NCBI GenBank assembly: GCA_041661865.1
Contig: JBAZTO010000077.1
Span: 1-12,313, forward strand
Origin: JBAZTO01 sp041661865
GTDB lineage: Bacteria; Planctomycetota; Phycisphaerae; SM23-33
DNA: 12,313 nucleotides
Direction: 5' to 3'
In this document: positions 5,246 through 11,206 of the stretch, in pieces
How positions within the stretch are numbered: position 1 is the first letter of the stretch
How the letters are laid out: the number at the start of each line of letters is the position of its first letter
Made by a program: the position numbers and the translations under genes
The notes under the pieces: generated by a model
The model's input: the letters and a program-made list of their open reading frames with translations, nothing else
The model's database searches: none
What the model was told of the DNA's origin: nothing

Positions 5246-6003
5246 AAACCGCGTTCATCCTCTTTTCCTACGGCGGCGTCGAAGGCCGCGTCATGGACTC
5301 GGTCATCGACGAGATCATGCTCGCGGGCTCGCAAGGCAAGGTGCTTGGCTACGCGCGAGTCCATGGGGACGCGCTCATTTCGCGGTCCAGGAGCAAGGCG
5401 CTCAGCGACTTTCTCAAGAGCGACCTCGACGTGTGCGTCATGTGCGACCACGACATCGAATGGGAACCAGGGGCGGTCATCGGCCTCGCCGAGCAGGCGG
5501 ACCTGCGCAAGTGCTTGGTCTCGGGCATGGTGTCGCTGCGCGGGCTCGGCGCCGGCATCGCGGGGCGGATGAAGAACCCGCGCCAGCCGGTTCACCCTGG
5601 GCACGACGAGCGCTACGAGGCGGACTACCTAGGCGCTGGGTTCCTGGCGATCCCGCGCGTGGTGGCCGAGGAGGTGCTAAAGGCCGGGCTGCTGCCCGAT
5701 GCGCCGCCGAACGTGAAGATCACCGAGTGCATCGGCCTGGACGGCCACCCGTTCTACGACTTCTTCCGGCCCATCGCGGTCCCGAGCGACACTTTCGACG
5801 GGAAATCCGAAATGCTCTCGGAGGATTGGTCGTTCGGATGGAGAGCCCGGCATGCCAACAGAGACCGCCCCCACTATCTCTGGGCCAAGCCCATGCTCAT
5901 CCACTGGGGTTCTTTCGGGTACAATGTTCTTCAAGCGGGGCAGTCGATCTCTCCCGCGAGCAAGATTGCGGCGGTCCAGCCCCAAGGAAAGATCATCCGC
6001 TGA
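5242..6003 (+). CDS. GT-A fold glycosyltransferase (family 2-like)
   Basis: A 253-residue protein consistent with a complete small GT-A enzyme, which moves a sugar from a nucleotide sugar to an acceptor. ISRSRSKALSDFL (47-58), then VCVMCDHDIEWEPGAV (64-79), contain the metal-binding D69-H-D71. ADYLGAGFLAIPR (127-139) is the usual acceptor-side strand. SEDWSF (193-198) carries the E-D of the catalytic base region, and H221-W-G follows in LIHWGSFGY, a position that often binds the metal. All key residues are present. The GTG start overlaps the preceding membrane-protein gene as GTGA; the longer open frame upstream is shadow. In phages such enzymes modify DNA bases, the host surface or virion proteins; the sequence does not say which. 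Confidence 0.85.
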   Translation: MKTAFILFSYGGVEGRVMDSVIDEIMLAGSQGKVLGYARVHGDALISRSRSKALSDFLKSDLDVCVMCDHDIEWEPGAVIGLAEQADLRKCLVSGMVSLRGLGAGIAGRMKNPRQPVHPGHDERYEADYLGAGFLAIPRVVAEEVLKAGLLPDAPPNVKITECIGLDGHPFYDFFRPIAVPSDTFDGKSEMLSEDWSFGWRARHANRDRPHYLWAKPMLIHWGSFGYNVLQAGQSISPASKIAAVQPQGKIIR

Positions 6004-6046
6004 GCCGATGGACACCTGGTTCTTCGTATTGTTGATGCGCCAAATC

Positions 6047-6060
6047 GGCCCGTAGGGGCC
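6047..6060 (+). terminator. GC hairpin between glycosyltransferase and next gene
   Basis: GGCCC (6047-6051), loop GTAG, GGGCC (6056-6060), in the 73-base gap before 6077. No T-tract follows, so it is at best a weak terminator or an mRNA end/processing element. It ends 3-4 bases before the ribosome-binding region of the 6077 gene. I see no good promoter in the gap. Confidence 0.3.
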
Positions 6061-6076
6061 ATCGAGAGGGAAGCAC

Positions 6077-6535
6077 ATGACCAGACGCAACGGGTACACC
6101 GAGGCCGACGGGAACGACGACGTGGTGGACGCTATCGAGGTGGCCAACCGCGCCGACAAAGCGTACCCCGGGAAGCCGCCGGCTAAAGACGAAGTCCAGT
6201 TCTTCAACACCAAGGACCTGCAGACCCAGGAGGCGCTCATCCGCGAGGTCTGGGGCCACGTCGATGCCTCGACCAAGAAGGCGCTCGCGAACAAGTTCGC
6301 GACCAGGCTCTTCGAGGCCGCCGCCGAGACGCCCGTGCTTCTCGACGAAGCCCAGGCCATCGTCGCGCGCATGACCCGGGAGATGGTCATCCCCCAGGAC
6401 GTGCAAGACCAGGTTCAGGCGCAGGTCCGCAACCTGGTGCGCGGCGAGATCGAGCGCACGGTCGAGCGGACCGTGAAGCAGATCGCGCAGGAAGCGGCGG
6501 CGCGGATTGTCGGGCACCTCCGAGTGATGCCGTGA
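6077..6535 (+). CDS. Helical hypothetical protein heading the ATPase operon
   Basis: A 152-residue, highly charged protein, almost entirely helical by composition. Residues 110-145 (VQDQVQAQVRNLVRGEIERTVERTVKQIAQEAAARIV) have a regular hydrophobic spacing typical of a coiled coil. An earlier stretch (ALIREVWGHVDASTKKALANKFATRLFEAA) is also helical. The ATG has a GAGG seven bases upstream, so this gene uses an ordinary ribosome site. It overlaps the RyR gene as GTGA and opens a nine-gene coupled run ending at 9208. I recognise no family. Confidence 0.75.
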   Translation: MTRRNGYTEADGNDDVVDAIEVANRADKAYPGKPPAKDEVQFFNTKDLQTQEALIREVWGHVDASTKKALANKFATRLFEAAAETPVLLDEAQAIVARMTREMVIPQDVQDQVQAQVRNLVRGEIERTVERTVKQIAQEAAARIVGHLRVMP

Positions 6536-6873
6536 ACACGCTCGAAATCGCTCGCATCTGCCACGAGGCCAACCGGGTACTCACCGAGCACTTCCAGGAC
6601 GTCCCGCTCCAGCCTGGCTGGGACGCGGCGCCAAACGAGATGCGCGTCTCGTCAGCAGCCGGTGTCGAGTGGCGGCTGGCCCACCGGGGAGCCCCCGCTG
6701 CAGCCCAGCACGAGCAGTGGATGAAGGACAAGCTGACCGCCGGCTGGACCCTCGGTCCGATGCGTGATGCTGACCTGAAGACGCACCCGGCGCTGGTGCC
6801 GTACGAGAAGCTCCCGGTCGAGGTCCAGCTCAAGGACAAGCTGTTTACCGCCATCGTCCTGGCCGCCGGATGA
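6532..6873 (+). CDS. RyR-domain protein
   Basis: A 113-residue protein that is a single RyR domain (the module first named from ryanodine receptors). It shows the family landmarks: IARICHEANRVLTE (6-19), PGWDAAPNEMRVSSAAGVEWRL (28-49), H60-EQWMKDKLTAGWTLGP (60-76) and the closing DLKTHPALVPYEKLPVEVQLKDKLFTAIVLAAG. Bacterial and phage copies are common as standalone proteins near phage accessory genes; their function is not established, though a ligand-binding role has been proposed. GTG 6532 overlaps the upstream stop as GTGA, and the end overlaps the next gene as ATGA. Confidence 0.9.
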   Translation: MNTLEIARICHEANRVLTEHFQDVPLQPGWDAAPNEMRVSSAAGVEWRLAHRGAPAAAQHEQWMKDKLTAGWTLGPMRDADLKTHPALVPYEKLPVEVQLKDKLFTAIVLAAG

Positions 6874-7034
6874 CGGTCGTCGAGGTCTTCCAGAAGGTCG
6901 CCCAGCACGAGCTGACGCCCGAGGAGGGCGCGGACATGCTCATGCCCAGGAGGAAGTGGTACGACCACGCCAACTTCGTGATCGGTCTCGTGGTCGTCGC
7001 GCTACTTCTCCTCTGGGAGGCCTGGAGGCCATGA
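6870..7034 (+). CDS. Small single-pass membrane protein
   Basis: A 54-residue protein joined by ATGA overlaps to the RyR gene upstream and to the next gene downstream, which strongly supports translation. Residues 1-32 are charged (TVVEVFQKVAQHELTPEEGA, then MPRRKWYDH), followed by one membrane helix (FVIGLVVVALLLLWEAW) and a very short tail. The RRKWYDH basic patch before the helix suggests the N-terminus is inside. The family is unknown; size and topology would fit a minor virion membrane protein, a lysis accessory or a membrane anchor for a partner. Confidence 0.65.
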   Translation: MTVVEVFQKVAQHELTPEEGADMLMPRRKWYDHANFVIGLVVVALLLLWEAWRP

Positions 7035-7207
7035 GCCGCCCCCAGATGAAATTCATGGCCGCAAGCCTGGAACGCGTTCTGCAATCTCCTGCGCGTCGTG
7101 CCCAAGTGGCGGCCGTTGACCGCTTCCTCGCCGCGCACGGCTATCGGCCCACCATCGCAAGGACGAAGCAGAAGCGATGGGCCCTGAGACAGGTCACGTT
7201 TCGATGA
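7031..7207 (+). CDS. Small basic hypothetical protein
   Basis: A 58-residue, strongly basic protein (SRPQMKFMAASLERVLQSPARRAQ, then RFLAAHGYRPTIARTKQKRW) starting at the ATGA overlap with the preceding membrane-protein gene. Its net positive charge and helical look suggest nucleic-acid contact, but no motif is recognised. A 19-base gap with the strong GGGAGGG ribosome site of the ATPase follows. The frame extends upstream to 6956, but the overlap decides 7031. Confidence 0.6.
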   Translation: MSRPQMKFMAASLERVLQSPARRAQVAAVDRFLAAHGYRPTIARTKQKRWALRQVTFR

Positions 7208-7226
7208 GGCATCCCGGGAGGGTCAT

Positions 7227-8048
7227 TTGAAGCTCTACCTCGCCCCCGGGCTGACGCTCGACCTGGACTCGCCCGAGGTCCGCGCAAGCGGCTATCGTCA
7301 ATACCTGGTCGGTGAATCGGGCAGCGGAAAGAGCGCGGCCTGCGCTTCCATCGCAGGGCAACTCCTGGAGGGTGGGAAACAGGTCTTTTTCCTAGATATG
7401 CACGGAGAGAACGCCGGGCTCTGGGGACTCGCGCCCGCGCGCGTTACCCGGTTCGGGTATGGCGAATCGCTCGGCGACATCGACACGACGTCCAAGGAAA
7501 CCATCGCGGAGACCGTCAGCCAGGTGGTCGCCCCGGTAATGGCGGCCGTGCGCGCCGGGCAGAGCGTGCTCGTCAATCTACGAGAGTGGGCAGTCCTTGA
7601 GCCCGCGAAGCTTGACGCCTTCACGCTGCTGTTCATCAAGGAACTGTATGCTCACCGCGTGAAGCATCCAACGGACTTTTCCCTCCTCGTCATCGAGGAA
7701 GTGCAGCAAGTCGCAGCGCAAAACCAAAGCAAGGGCCAGAGCGACAACGTCAAGGTCGTCGTGAACATCACCACTGACGGCCGCAAGTACGGGCTGCACT
7801 GCCTCTACGCCACGCAGAGGCAGAGCCTGGTGGACGTGAGCGTGCTGGCCTGCTGCAACGTGCGCGTGTTCCTCCGACTCACCGACCTAAGAGACTGGAA
7901 GAAGATTCGCGATGCCATCCCCGACGAGCTTGGTATGACGTTCGAGAAGATTTCGCATTTCGCGAATGGCGAAGCCGTGGTCACCTGCCCCTGGCGCAAG
8001 GCCGCCCGGGTGAAACTCTTTCTGCCTGAAGCAATCCCGAGGGTGTGA
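7227..8048 (+). CDS. HerA/FtsK-type P-loop ATPase
   Basis: A 273-residue ATPase. The Walker A motif is G29-ESGSGKS (29-36). Strand VFFLDMHGE (53-61) follows, as in HerA/DUF87 and VirB4-like ATPases. Walker B is LLVIEE (153-158), with two acidic residues, and ATQRQS (195-200) is the strand-4/sensor segment with the Gln-Arg typical of the HerA-FtsK superfamily. Members are hexameric motors that pump or translocate double-stranded DNA. At this size, with no extra domain, it resembles packaging ATPases of tailless membrane-containing phages and short HerA proteins of mobile elements. The likely start is TTG 7227 with GGAGGG (7217-7222) four bases upstream; no ATG fits. It may package DNA or drive recombination; context does not settle which. 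Confidence 0.85.
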   Translation: MKLYLAPGLTLDLDSPEVRASGYRQYLVGESGSGKSAACASIAGQLLEGGKQVFFLDMHGENAGLWGLAPARVTRFGYGESLGDIDTTSKETIAETVSQVVAPVMAAVRAGQSVLVNLREWAVLEPAKLDAFTLLFIKELYAHRVKHPTDFSLLVIEEVQQVAAQNQSKGQSDNVKVVVNITTDGRKYGLHCLYATQRQSLVDVSVLACCNVRVFLRLTDLRDWKKIRDAIPDELGMTFEKISHFANGEAVVTCPWRKAARVKLFLPEAIPRV

Positions 8049-8248
8049 TGGACGACGTCCACGTCATCAGCTGCAGCTCCTGGCCTATCGGCGACGGGAC
8101 CTGGGGAGCATCAGTGTCCTGTTCACGCAACACAGATGGGTCGCACTGGGTTCTTGGTCAAGCCACCACGAACACCAAGGTCAGTGCTGAGGCTCTTGCT
8201 GAAACACGGGCCAGGGCGGCGCTCAAAACAGCGACTGTGAGGGTGTAA
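8048..8248 (+). CDS. Small hypothetical protein
   Basis: A 66-residue protein from ATG 8048, whose first base is the last of the ATPase stop (TGATG); a GTG at 8045 is an alternative. It has three short beta strands (VHVISCSSW, WGASVSCSRN, HWVLGQATTN) then one helix (VSAEALAETRARAALKTA), a beta-beta-beta-alpha outline. I recognise no family. It ends with a TAATG junction to the next gene, so it is part of the coupled run around the ATPase. Confidence 0.6.
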   Translation: MDDVHVISCSSWPIGDGTWGASVSCSRNTDGSHWVLGQATTNTKVSAEALAETRARAALKTATVRV

Positions 8249-8553
8249 TGCAATTCGCCTCTGTCCGTGCCGGTGAACCCGGCGTCGTCTACATCGCCAC
8301 CCTGAAGTGCCCGTGTGGCGCCGACCGGTTCAATGGCACAGCGCCGGCCGTCATCCGCGTCCACTCCAGTCAGCCTCATCGGCGCCGTGGCAAGCCCATC
8401 TCCAAGCGCGCGTCCTGGGCTGCCACGCACCCGCTCCTGTGCCTGGTCTGCAAACGGCGGCTGGCGTTCAGCGAGACGTCGCGCGGTGAGCCACGCCGAT
8501 TCGTCATGATGGAACTCCGCGAAGACGACTTCTATGACACGGTGACCGCATGA
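8248..8553 (+). CDS. Zinc-ribbon-like hypothetical protein
   Basis: A 101-residue protein with C21-P-C23 and C65-x2-C68 (LKCPCGADRF and LLCLVCKRRL) flanking a basic, Arg/Lys-rich middle (HRRRGKPISKRAS). This resembles a zinc ribbon with a long loop between ligand pairs, and the basic loop suggests nucleic-acid binding. Both claims rest on pattern only. It starts at the TAATG junction and ends in an ATGA overlap with the next gene. Confidence 0.65.
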   Translation: MQFASVRAGEPGVVYIATLKCPCGADRFNGTAPAVIRVHSSQPHRRRGKPISKRASWAATHPLLCLVCKRRLAFSETSRGEPRRFVMMELREDDFYDTVTA

Positions 8554-8990
8554 GGCTCCGAGACCTGGTTCACGCACACGTTCTCTACGACACCATCGAA
8601 GTCCAGCTACCCTGCGAGCCCGGGTTCAAGTTCGCCCTCTTCCGCGACCTCATGGGCAAGACGAGGGAGCAGACCAACTTCGACGTCCCGATCCGGCTCC
8701 ACGTTGGCGAGGAGTTCCGGCTCAACTCCGTGGTCGTCAAGGTATCCGACGAAGCTCTCTGGGGCGCTGCCAATCTCACGCTCATGGCCGACGCCCGCCC
8801 GGTGCTTAACCGCCCGCTAGCACACTTCAAGAACCCGTTCATGGAATACGCCAAGTTCATGGACAACACCGACATCCGGGGGCACATCAGCATCGTCCAT
8901 CCGGTGCCAGGGACTGGCGTCGCGACCGTCCGGGTAGAACTGCACGGAACGCTGGTTGAGCCGGTGCCGAAGGACTGGAAGCCCGAATGA
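8550..8990 (+). CDS. Beta-rich hypothetical protein, candidate virion component
   Basis: A 146-residue protein built of alternating beta strands (LYDTIEVQLPCE, FKFALFRDL, EEFRLNSVVVKVS, NLTLMADARPV, HISIVHPVP, ATVRVELHGTLVEPV) with few helices, the outline of a beta-sandwich. There is no signal peptide and no catalytic motif. Beta-sandwich proteins of this size include minor capsid, spike and fibre proteins. Placed three genes after a packaging-type ATPase, a structural role is a reasonable guess but not shown. It is joined by ATGA overlaps on both sides. The long frame on the opposite strand across this region is a composition shadow. Confidence 0.6.
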   Translation: MRLRDLVHAHVLYDTIEVQLPCEPGFKFALFRDLMGKTREQTNFDVPIRLHVGEEFRLNSVVVKVSDEALWGAANLTLMADARPVLNRPLAHFKNPFMEYAKFMDNTDIRGHISIVHPVPGTGVATVRVELHGTLVEPVPKDWKPE

Positions 8991-9208
8991 AGATCCCCAA
9001 GATCCTCTCCCGCGTCACGGCCAAAGTCCTCTCCTCGACCCTGGGCGTCGAGCGCTCCGTCGACATGGTCATCGGCATCTACAAGCGCATCGACCCCGTG
9101 GACTGCGCGCTCATCTGCGTCGAGCTGCACGGCGAAGCCAAGGGCGAGGAGAAGGCCATCGTCGAGCGCGTGCTCGCGAAGCGGTACCCGGTGGCCCCCA
9201 GGCCGTGA
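8987..9208 (+). CDS. Small helical hypothetical protein
   Basis: A 73-residue protein starting at an ATGA overlap and ending the coupled run. The N-terminal part is basic and amphipathic (KIPKILSRVTAKVLSSTLG), followed by helices (VDMVIGIYKRIDPVDCALICVELHGEA, KGEEKAIVERVLAKRY). I recognise no family. Its amphipathic start could bind membranes. The next gene has its own leaderless promoter 8 bases downstream of this stop. Confidence 0.6.
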   Translation: MKIPKILSRVTAKVLSSTLGVERSVDMVIGIYKRIDPVDCALICVELHGEAKGEEKAIVERVLAKRYPVAPRP

Positions 9209-9215
9209 CGCGGAG

Positions 9216-9221
9216 TAGACT
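9216..9221 (+). promoter_or_regulatory. Leaderless promoter -10 (TAGACT)
   Basis: TAGACT with exactly 6 nt (CCAGGT) to ATG 9228. There is no ribosome site and no clear -35. The hexamer is identical to the one before the 10219 gene. Confidence 0.5.
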
Positions 9222-9227
9222 CCAGGT

Positions 9228-9554
9228 ATGCCCCCCTGGAAAACCGTCGTCGCCATCCTCGCCGTGCTCGCGCCGGCCACCGTGAACTTCCTCGTCGCGC
9301 GAAGCGACGCGAACGAGAACCGCATCCGGGTCGAGGCCGCGTACAAGGCCCAGGTGGACGCGAACGCGGCCCTGCTGGTCAAGGTCGAGCGGCTGGAAGA
9401 CCGGGTCGCCGGCATCAAGGCCCAGTTCGGCGTGTACGAGCGCGCGCTGGGCATCACGCTCCAGGCCCCGATGGTGCGCCCTACGCCGAGGCCGGCTCGG
9501 GCGGTGGTGCCGCTGGAGCAGGCTGTCGAGGCCTTCAAGGCCGAGCAAAAGTAG
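9228..9554 (+). CDS. Membrane-anchored coiled-coil protein
   Basis: A 108-residue protein with an N-terminal signal-anchor (about residues 5-23, KTVVAILAVLAPATVNFLV). A helical coiled-coil follows (residues 28-70, ENRIRVEAAYKAQVDANAALLVKVERLEDRVAGIKAQ), then a Pro-rich linker (PMVRPTPRPARAVVP) and a short final helix. This layout resembles inner-membrane spanins of phages, which span the periplasm during lysis, but also many small phage membrane proteins. I see no overlapping outer-membrane lipoprotein (Rz1-like) gene, so a two-component spanin is not supported. The start is fixed by a -10 box 6 nt upstream. It is a unit of its own. Confidence 0.7.
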   Translation: MPPWKTVVAILAVLAPATVNFLVARSDANENRIRVEAAYKAQVDANAALLVKVERLEDRVAGIKAQFGVYERALGITLQAPMVRPTPRPARAVVPLEQAVEAFKAEQK

Positions 9555-9574
9555 CCTGGGCCTTGGGCTCGCGG

Positions 9575-9580
9575 TACCCT
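9575..9580 (+). promoter_or_regulatory. Leaderless promoter -10 (TACCCT)
   Basis: TACCCT, 6 nt before ATG 9587, within GCTCGCGGTA (9567-9576), a 10-base string repeated at the 11195 promoter. No ribosome site. Confidence 0.45.
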
Positions 9581-9586
9581 GGGAAC

Positions 9587-10186
9587 ATGAAGCCCAAGTG
9601 CCCGCGAGGATGCACACCCGCCGCCCCCTTGTCCGGGCTCGGCGACCTCATTCACCACAACACGCGTCGCACAAAGACCGTGTACCGCTACCAGAACAAG
9701 TGCGGCCTGGGCCCATACATGATGAACGACGAGTTCGATAAACTCGCGGAGCGGGAAGACAACCACTCCGGCCGGGCTCCGGCCCCGGATGACGATTTCC
9801 CGAATGCAGACCTGAAGTTCCTTCACCCCAGGGCTCGCGACCGGGACAAGACGCCGAAGGTTCACTTCGGGTTCGAGAAGCCAGCTCAGGCTAGGAAGTG
9901 GTTCGGCCCCCGCGCACGCAACTGGCTGCGCACCCACGGCTTCACGCTCAAGCCAGTCAAGGCAACGATGGTCTGGCGCGGTGGGCACCAGGTCATGTTC
10001 GTCGCCAAGCCCGGCACTTCGAACACACCGAACGCTTACGGGCTGATGCGAGCAAAGCTGGAACGCGCCAAATGCGGCCCGAGTCCCACTCGCCGTTCCC
10101 GATGGACCAAACGAGGGGAAGCCTACCATCGCTGCGCTCGCCAAGTGCATGAGGCGCTCGAACAGAAGTGCCTGCCCAAGGAGTAG
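9587..10186 (+). CDS. KCPRGC-tagged phage protein with GPYM and FGF-WF motifs
   Basis: A 199-residue protein. Residues 1-19 (MKPKCPRGCTPAAPLSGLG) match the starts of the genes at 1694 and 11207. The middle has KCGLGPYMMNDEFDKLAEREDNHSG (38-62) and KVHFGFEKPAQARKWFGPRA (91-110), then a beta-rich end (KPVKATMVW, HQVMFVAK). I associate such GPY...FGF..P.Q...WF proteins with phage genomes, but know no proven function; an ADP-ribosyltransferase-like fold is only a guess. The C-terminus (KLERAKC, then 30 residues, RQVHEALEQKC) resembles the N-terminus of the 10425 protein. ATG 9587 is chosen over the upstream TTG 9563 because the -10 box lies between them, exactly 6 nt before the ATG. Confidence 0.75.
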   Translation: MKPKCPRGCTPAAPLSGLGDLIHHNTRRTKTVYRYQNKCGLGPYMMNDEFDKLAEREDNHSGRAPAPDDDFPNADLKFLHPRARDRDKTPKVHFGFEKPAQARKWFGPRARNWLRTHGFTLKPVKATMVWRGGHQVMFVAKPGTSNTPNAYGLMRAKLERAKCGPSPTRRSRWTKRGEAYHRCARQVHEALEQKCLPKE

Positions 10187-10206
10187 GCGAGCCCGCGCCC
10201 TGGGGG

Positions 10207-10212
10207 TAGACT
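10207..10212 (+). promoter_or_regulatory. Leaderless promoter -10 (TAGACT)
   Basis: TAGACT preceded by GGGGG, with exactly 6 nt (CTGGGC) to ATG 10219. No -35 or ribosome site is seen. It drives the 10219-11183 pair. Confidence 0.5.
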
Positions 10213-10218
10213 CTGGGC

Positions 10219-10428
10219 ATGAAGAAGTGCCCCTACGGCAAGCTGAAGGTCCCCATCGGCCGGCGCGTGTGCAAGCGGAAGCCGGGCGGCAACCGGCGCA
10301 AGACGCCCAGGCACAGCCGGCAGCGGGGCAAGCCCGAGGTCAACGACCTCTTCCTCTCACGCCCGACCCGCGTCGAGGACGAGCGCATGTACTGGGACGA
10401 CGGCTCGACCATGGACCTGCCCCTGTGA
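10219..10428 (+). CDS. Short basic KKCPYG protein, resembles viral 2-cysteine adaptor
   Basis: A 69-residue protein. It starts MKKCPYGKLKVPIGRRVCKR, with C4 and C18 13 residues apart, followed by a strongly basic stretch (KPGGNRRKTPRHSRQRGK) and an acidic end (VEDERMYWDDGSTMDLPL). The CP-x-GK...GR-x-C-K arrangement resembles the 2-cysteine adaptor module of large DNA virus proteins, found fused to peptidases and kinases. That likeness is my pattern reading, not a search result. The start also echoes the KCPRGC tag of neighbouring genes. The protein ends with a GTGA overlap into the ParB-like gene, so the two are made together. Confidence 0.65.
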   Translation: MKKCPYGKLKVPIGRRVCKRKPGGNRRKTPRHSRQRGKPEVNDLFLSRPTRVEDERMYWDDGSTMDLPL

Positions 10429-11183
10429 AGTGGTCCAAGGCCTCCGTGCCCACGCTGACGAGGCAGGCCGCGAAAGCGCTCAAGGCCGGCAAGTGCCTGC
10501 GCGCGGGCACGCTCATCGACCAGGGCTACTACAACCTCGGTGCCGGCGGGGCCGGGCAGAAGGCGCTCCGTCAGGTAGACGAGGCCTTCGAGAAGCGGTG
10601 CGTGCGGAAGAGCCCGGGGCTCGGCACCTTCGCCGAAGCCCGCCAAGCCTCGAAGCTGCTCCTCACGGACGAGCATGTGCGCCAGGCCAGGGGAAACAAG
10701 GCCGTCGCCATCATCTGGATGAGCCCCCAAGACTTCCTCTCCCTGACCACGACGTTGAACGACACCCGGTGGGCCAAGCAGGTCAGCGACCGGGCTGTGC
10801 AGCCCCTGGAGAAGTACAACGCGTACGCGGCCGAGGGTGAGACCATTATCATGCCCAGGCTCGACGTCGAGCTAGGCACCGGAAACGTGACCGGGCACGA
10901 GGGGCGCCACCGGGCAGCCGCCGTGATGAACGCGGGCGGGGACATGCTGCCTGTGTCCATTCACCTCCGAGACCCAGGGCAGTACACCATCGAGTACTAC
11001 GAAGAGCACCAGGTGCCTGGAAAGTTCGAGTGGCGGAAGCGGTTCTATGGGCTCGAAGACGTACCGAAGGTGCTTTATCCGCAGAACTTCGGCCCGGTCT
11101 CGCGCGGGTACCCGGCCAGCCGGACCACGCCCGTGGTGCTGACCGCGAAGAACTTCGCCGACGCCAAGGAAATGTGGAAGTAG
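10425..11183 (+). CDS. ParB/sulfiredoxin-fold protein
   Basis: A 252-residue protein from GTG 10425 (GTGA overlap). Residues 92-100 (KAVAIIWMS) and 143-181 (MPRLDVELGTGNVTGHEGRHRAAAVMNAGGDMLPVSIHL) form the ParB-like fold. Its hallmark is G157-HEGRHRAAA, the family's phosphate-binding G-x-x-R-x-x-A loop. Relatives are CTP-binding partition proteins, DNA nucleases and phage DNA-modification-associated proteins. No ParB HTH follows, so partition is unlikely and an enzyme role more so. Residues 17-59 (KALKAGKC to AFEKRC) repeat a cysteine-bounded helical module found at the end of the 9587 protein. The C-terminus lacks known motifs. The longer open frame upstream overlaps two genes and is rejected. 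Confidence 0.8.
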   Translation: MKWSKASVPTLTRQAAKALKAGKCLRAGTLIDQGYYNLGAGGAGQKALRQVDEAFEKRCVRKSPGLGTFAEARQASKLLLTDEHVRQARGNKAVAIIWMSPQDFLSLTTTLNDTRWAKQVSDRAVQPLEKYNAYAAEGETIIMPRLDVELGTGNVTGHEGRHRAAAVMNAGGDMLPVSIHLRDPGQYTIEYYEEHQVPGKFEWRKRFYGLEDVPKVLYPQNFGPVSRGYPASRTTPVVLTAKNFADAKEMWK

Positions 11184-11194
11184 CTCGCTCGCGG

Positions 11195-11200
11195 TAGCAT
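11195..11200 (+). promoter_or_regulatory. Leaderless promoter -10 (TAGCAT)
   Basis: TAGCAT with exactly 6 nt (ATGGGC) to ATG 11207. It is embedded in GCTCGCGGTA, shared with the 9575 promoter; the hexamer is identical to that of the 1694 gene. An ATG at 11201 inside the spacer is out of frame. Confidence 0.5.
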
Positions 11201-11206
11201 ATGGGC

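Noticed and set aside
5193..6035. A 280-codon rightward frame over the glycosyltransferase
   Set aside because: It is Arg-rich shadow; the overlapping frame carries the DxD, ED and HWG residues of a GT-A enzyme.
9228..9554. A spanin (Rz-like) call for the membrane coiled-coil protein
   Set aside because: No embedded or adjacent lipoprotein gene and no endolysin or holin nearby, so only topology supports it.
8585..10150. A 521-codon open frame on the minus strand, the longest uninterrupted frame in the window
   Set aside because: It lies antisense to five rightward genes that are supported by stop/start overlaps or leaderless promoters. Its protein is Ser/Arg/Ala-rich with no motif, as expected of a GC-rich codon shadow.
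10425..11183. A plasmid-partition ParB call
   Set aside because: There is no ParA gene nearby and no helix-turn-helix domain after the ParB-like fold.
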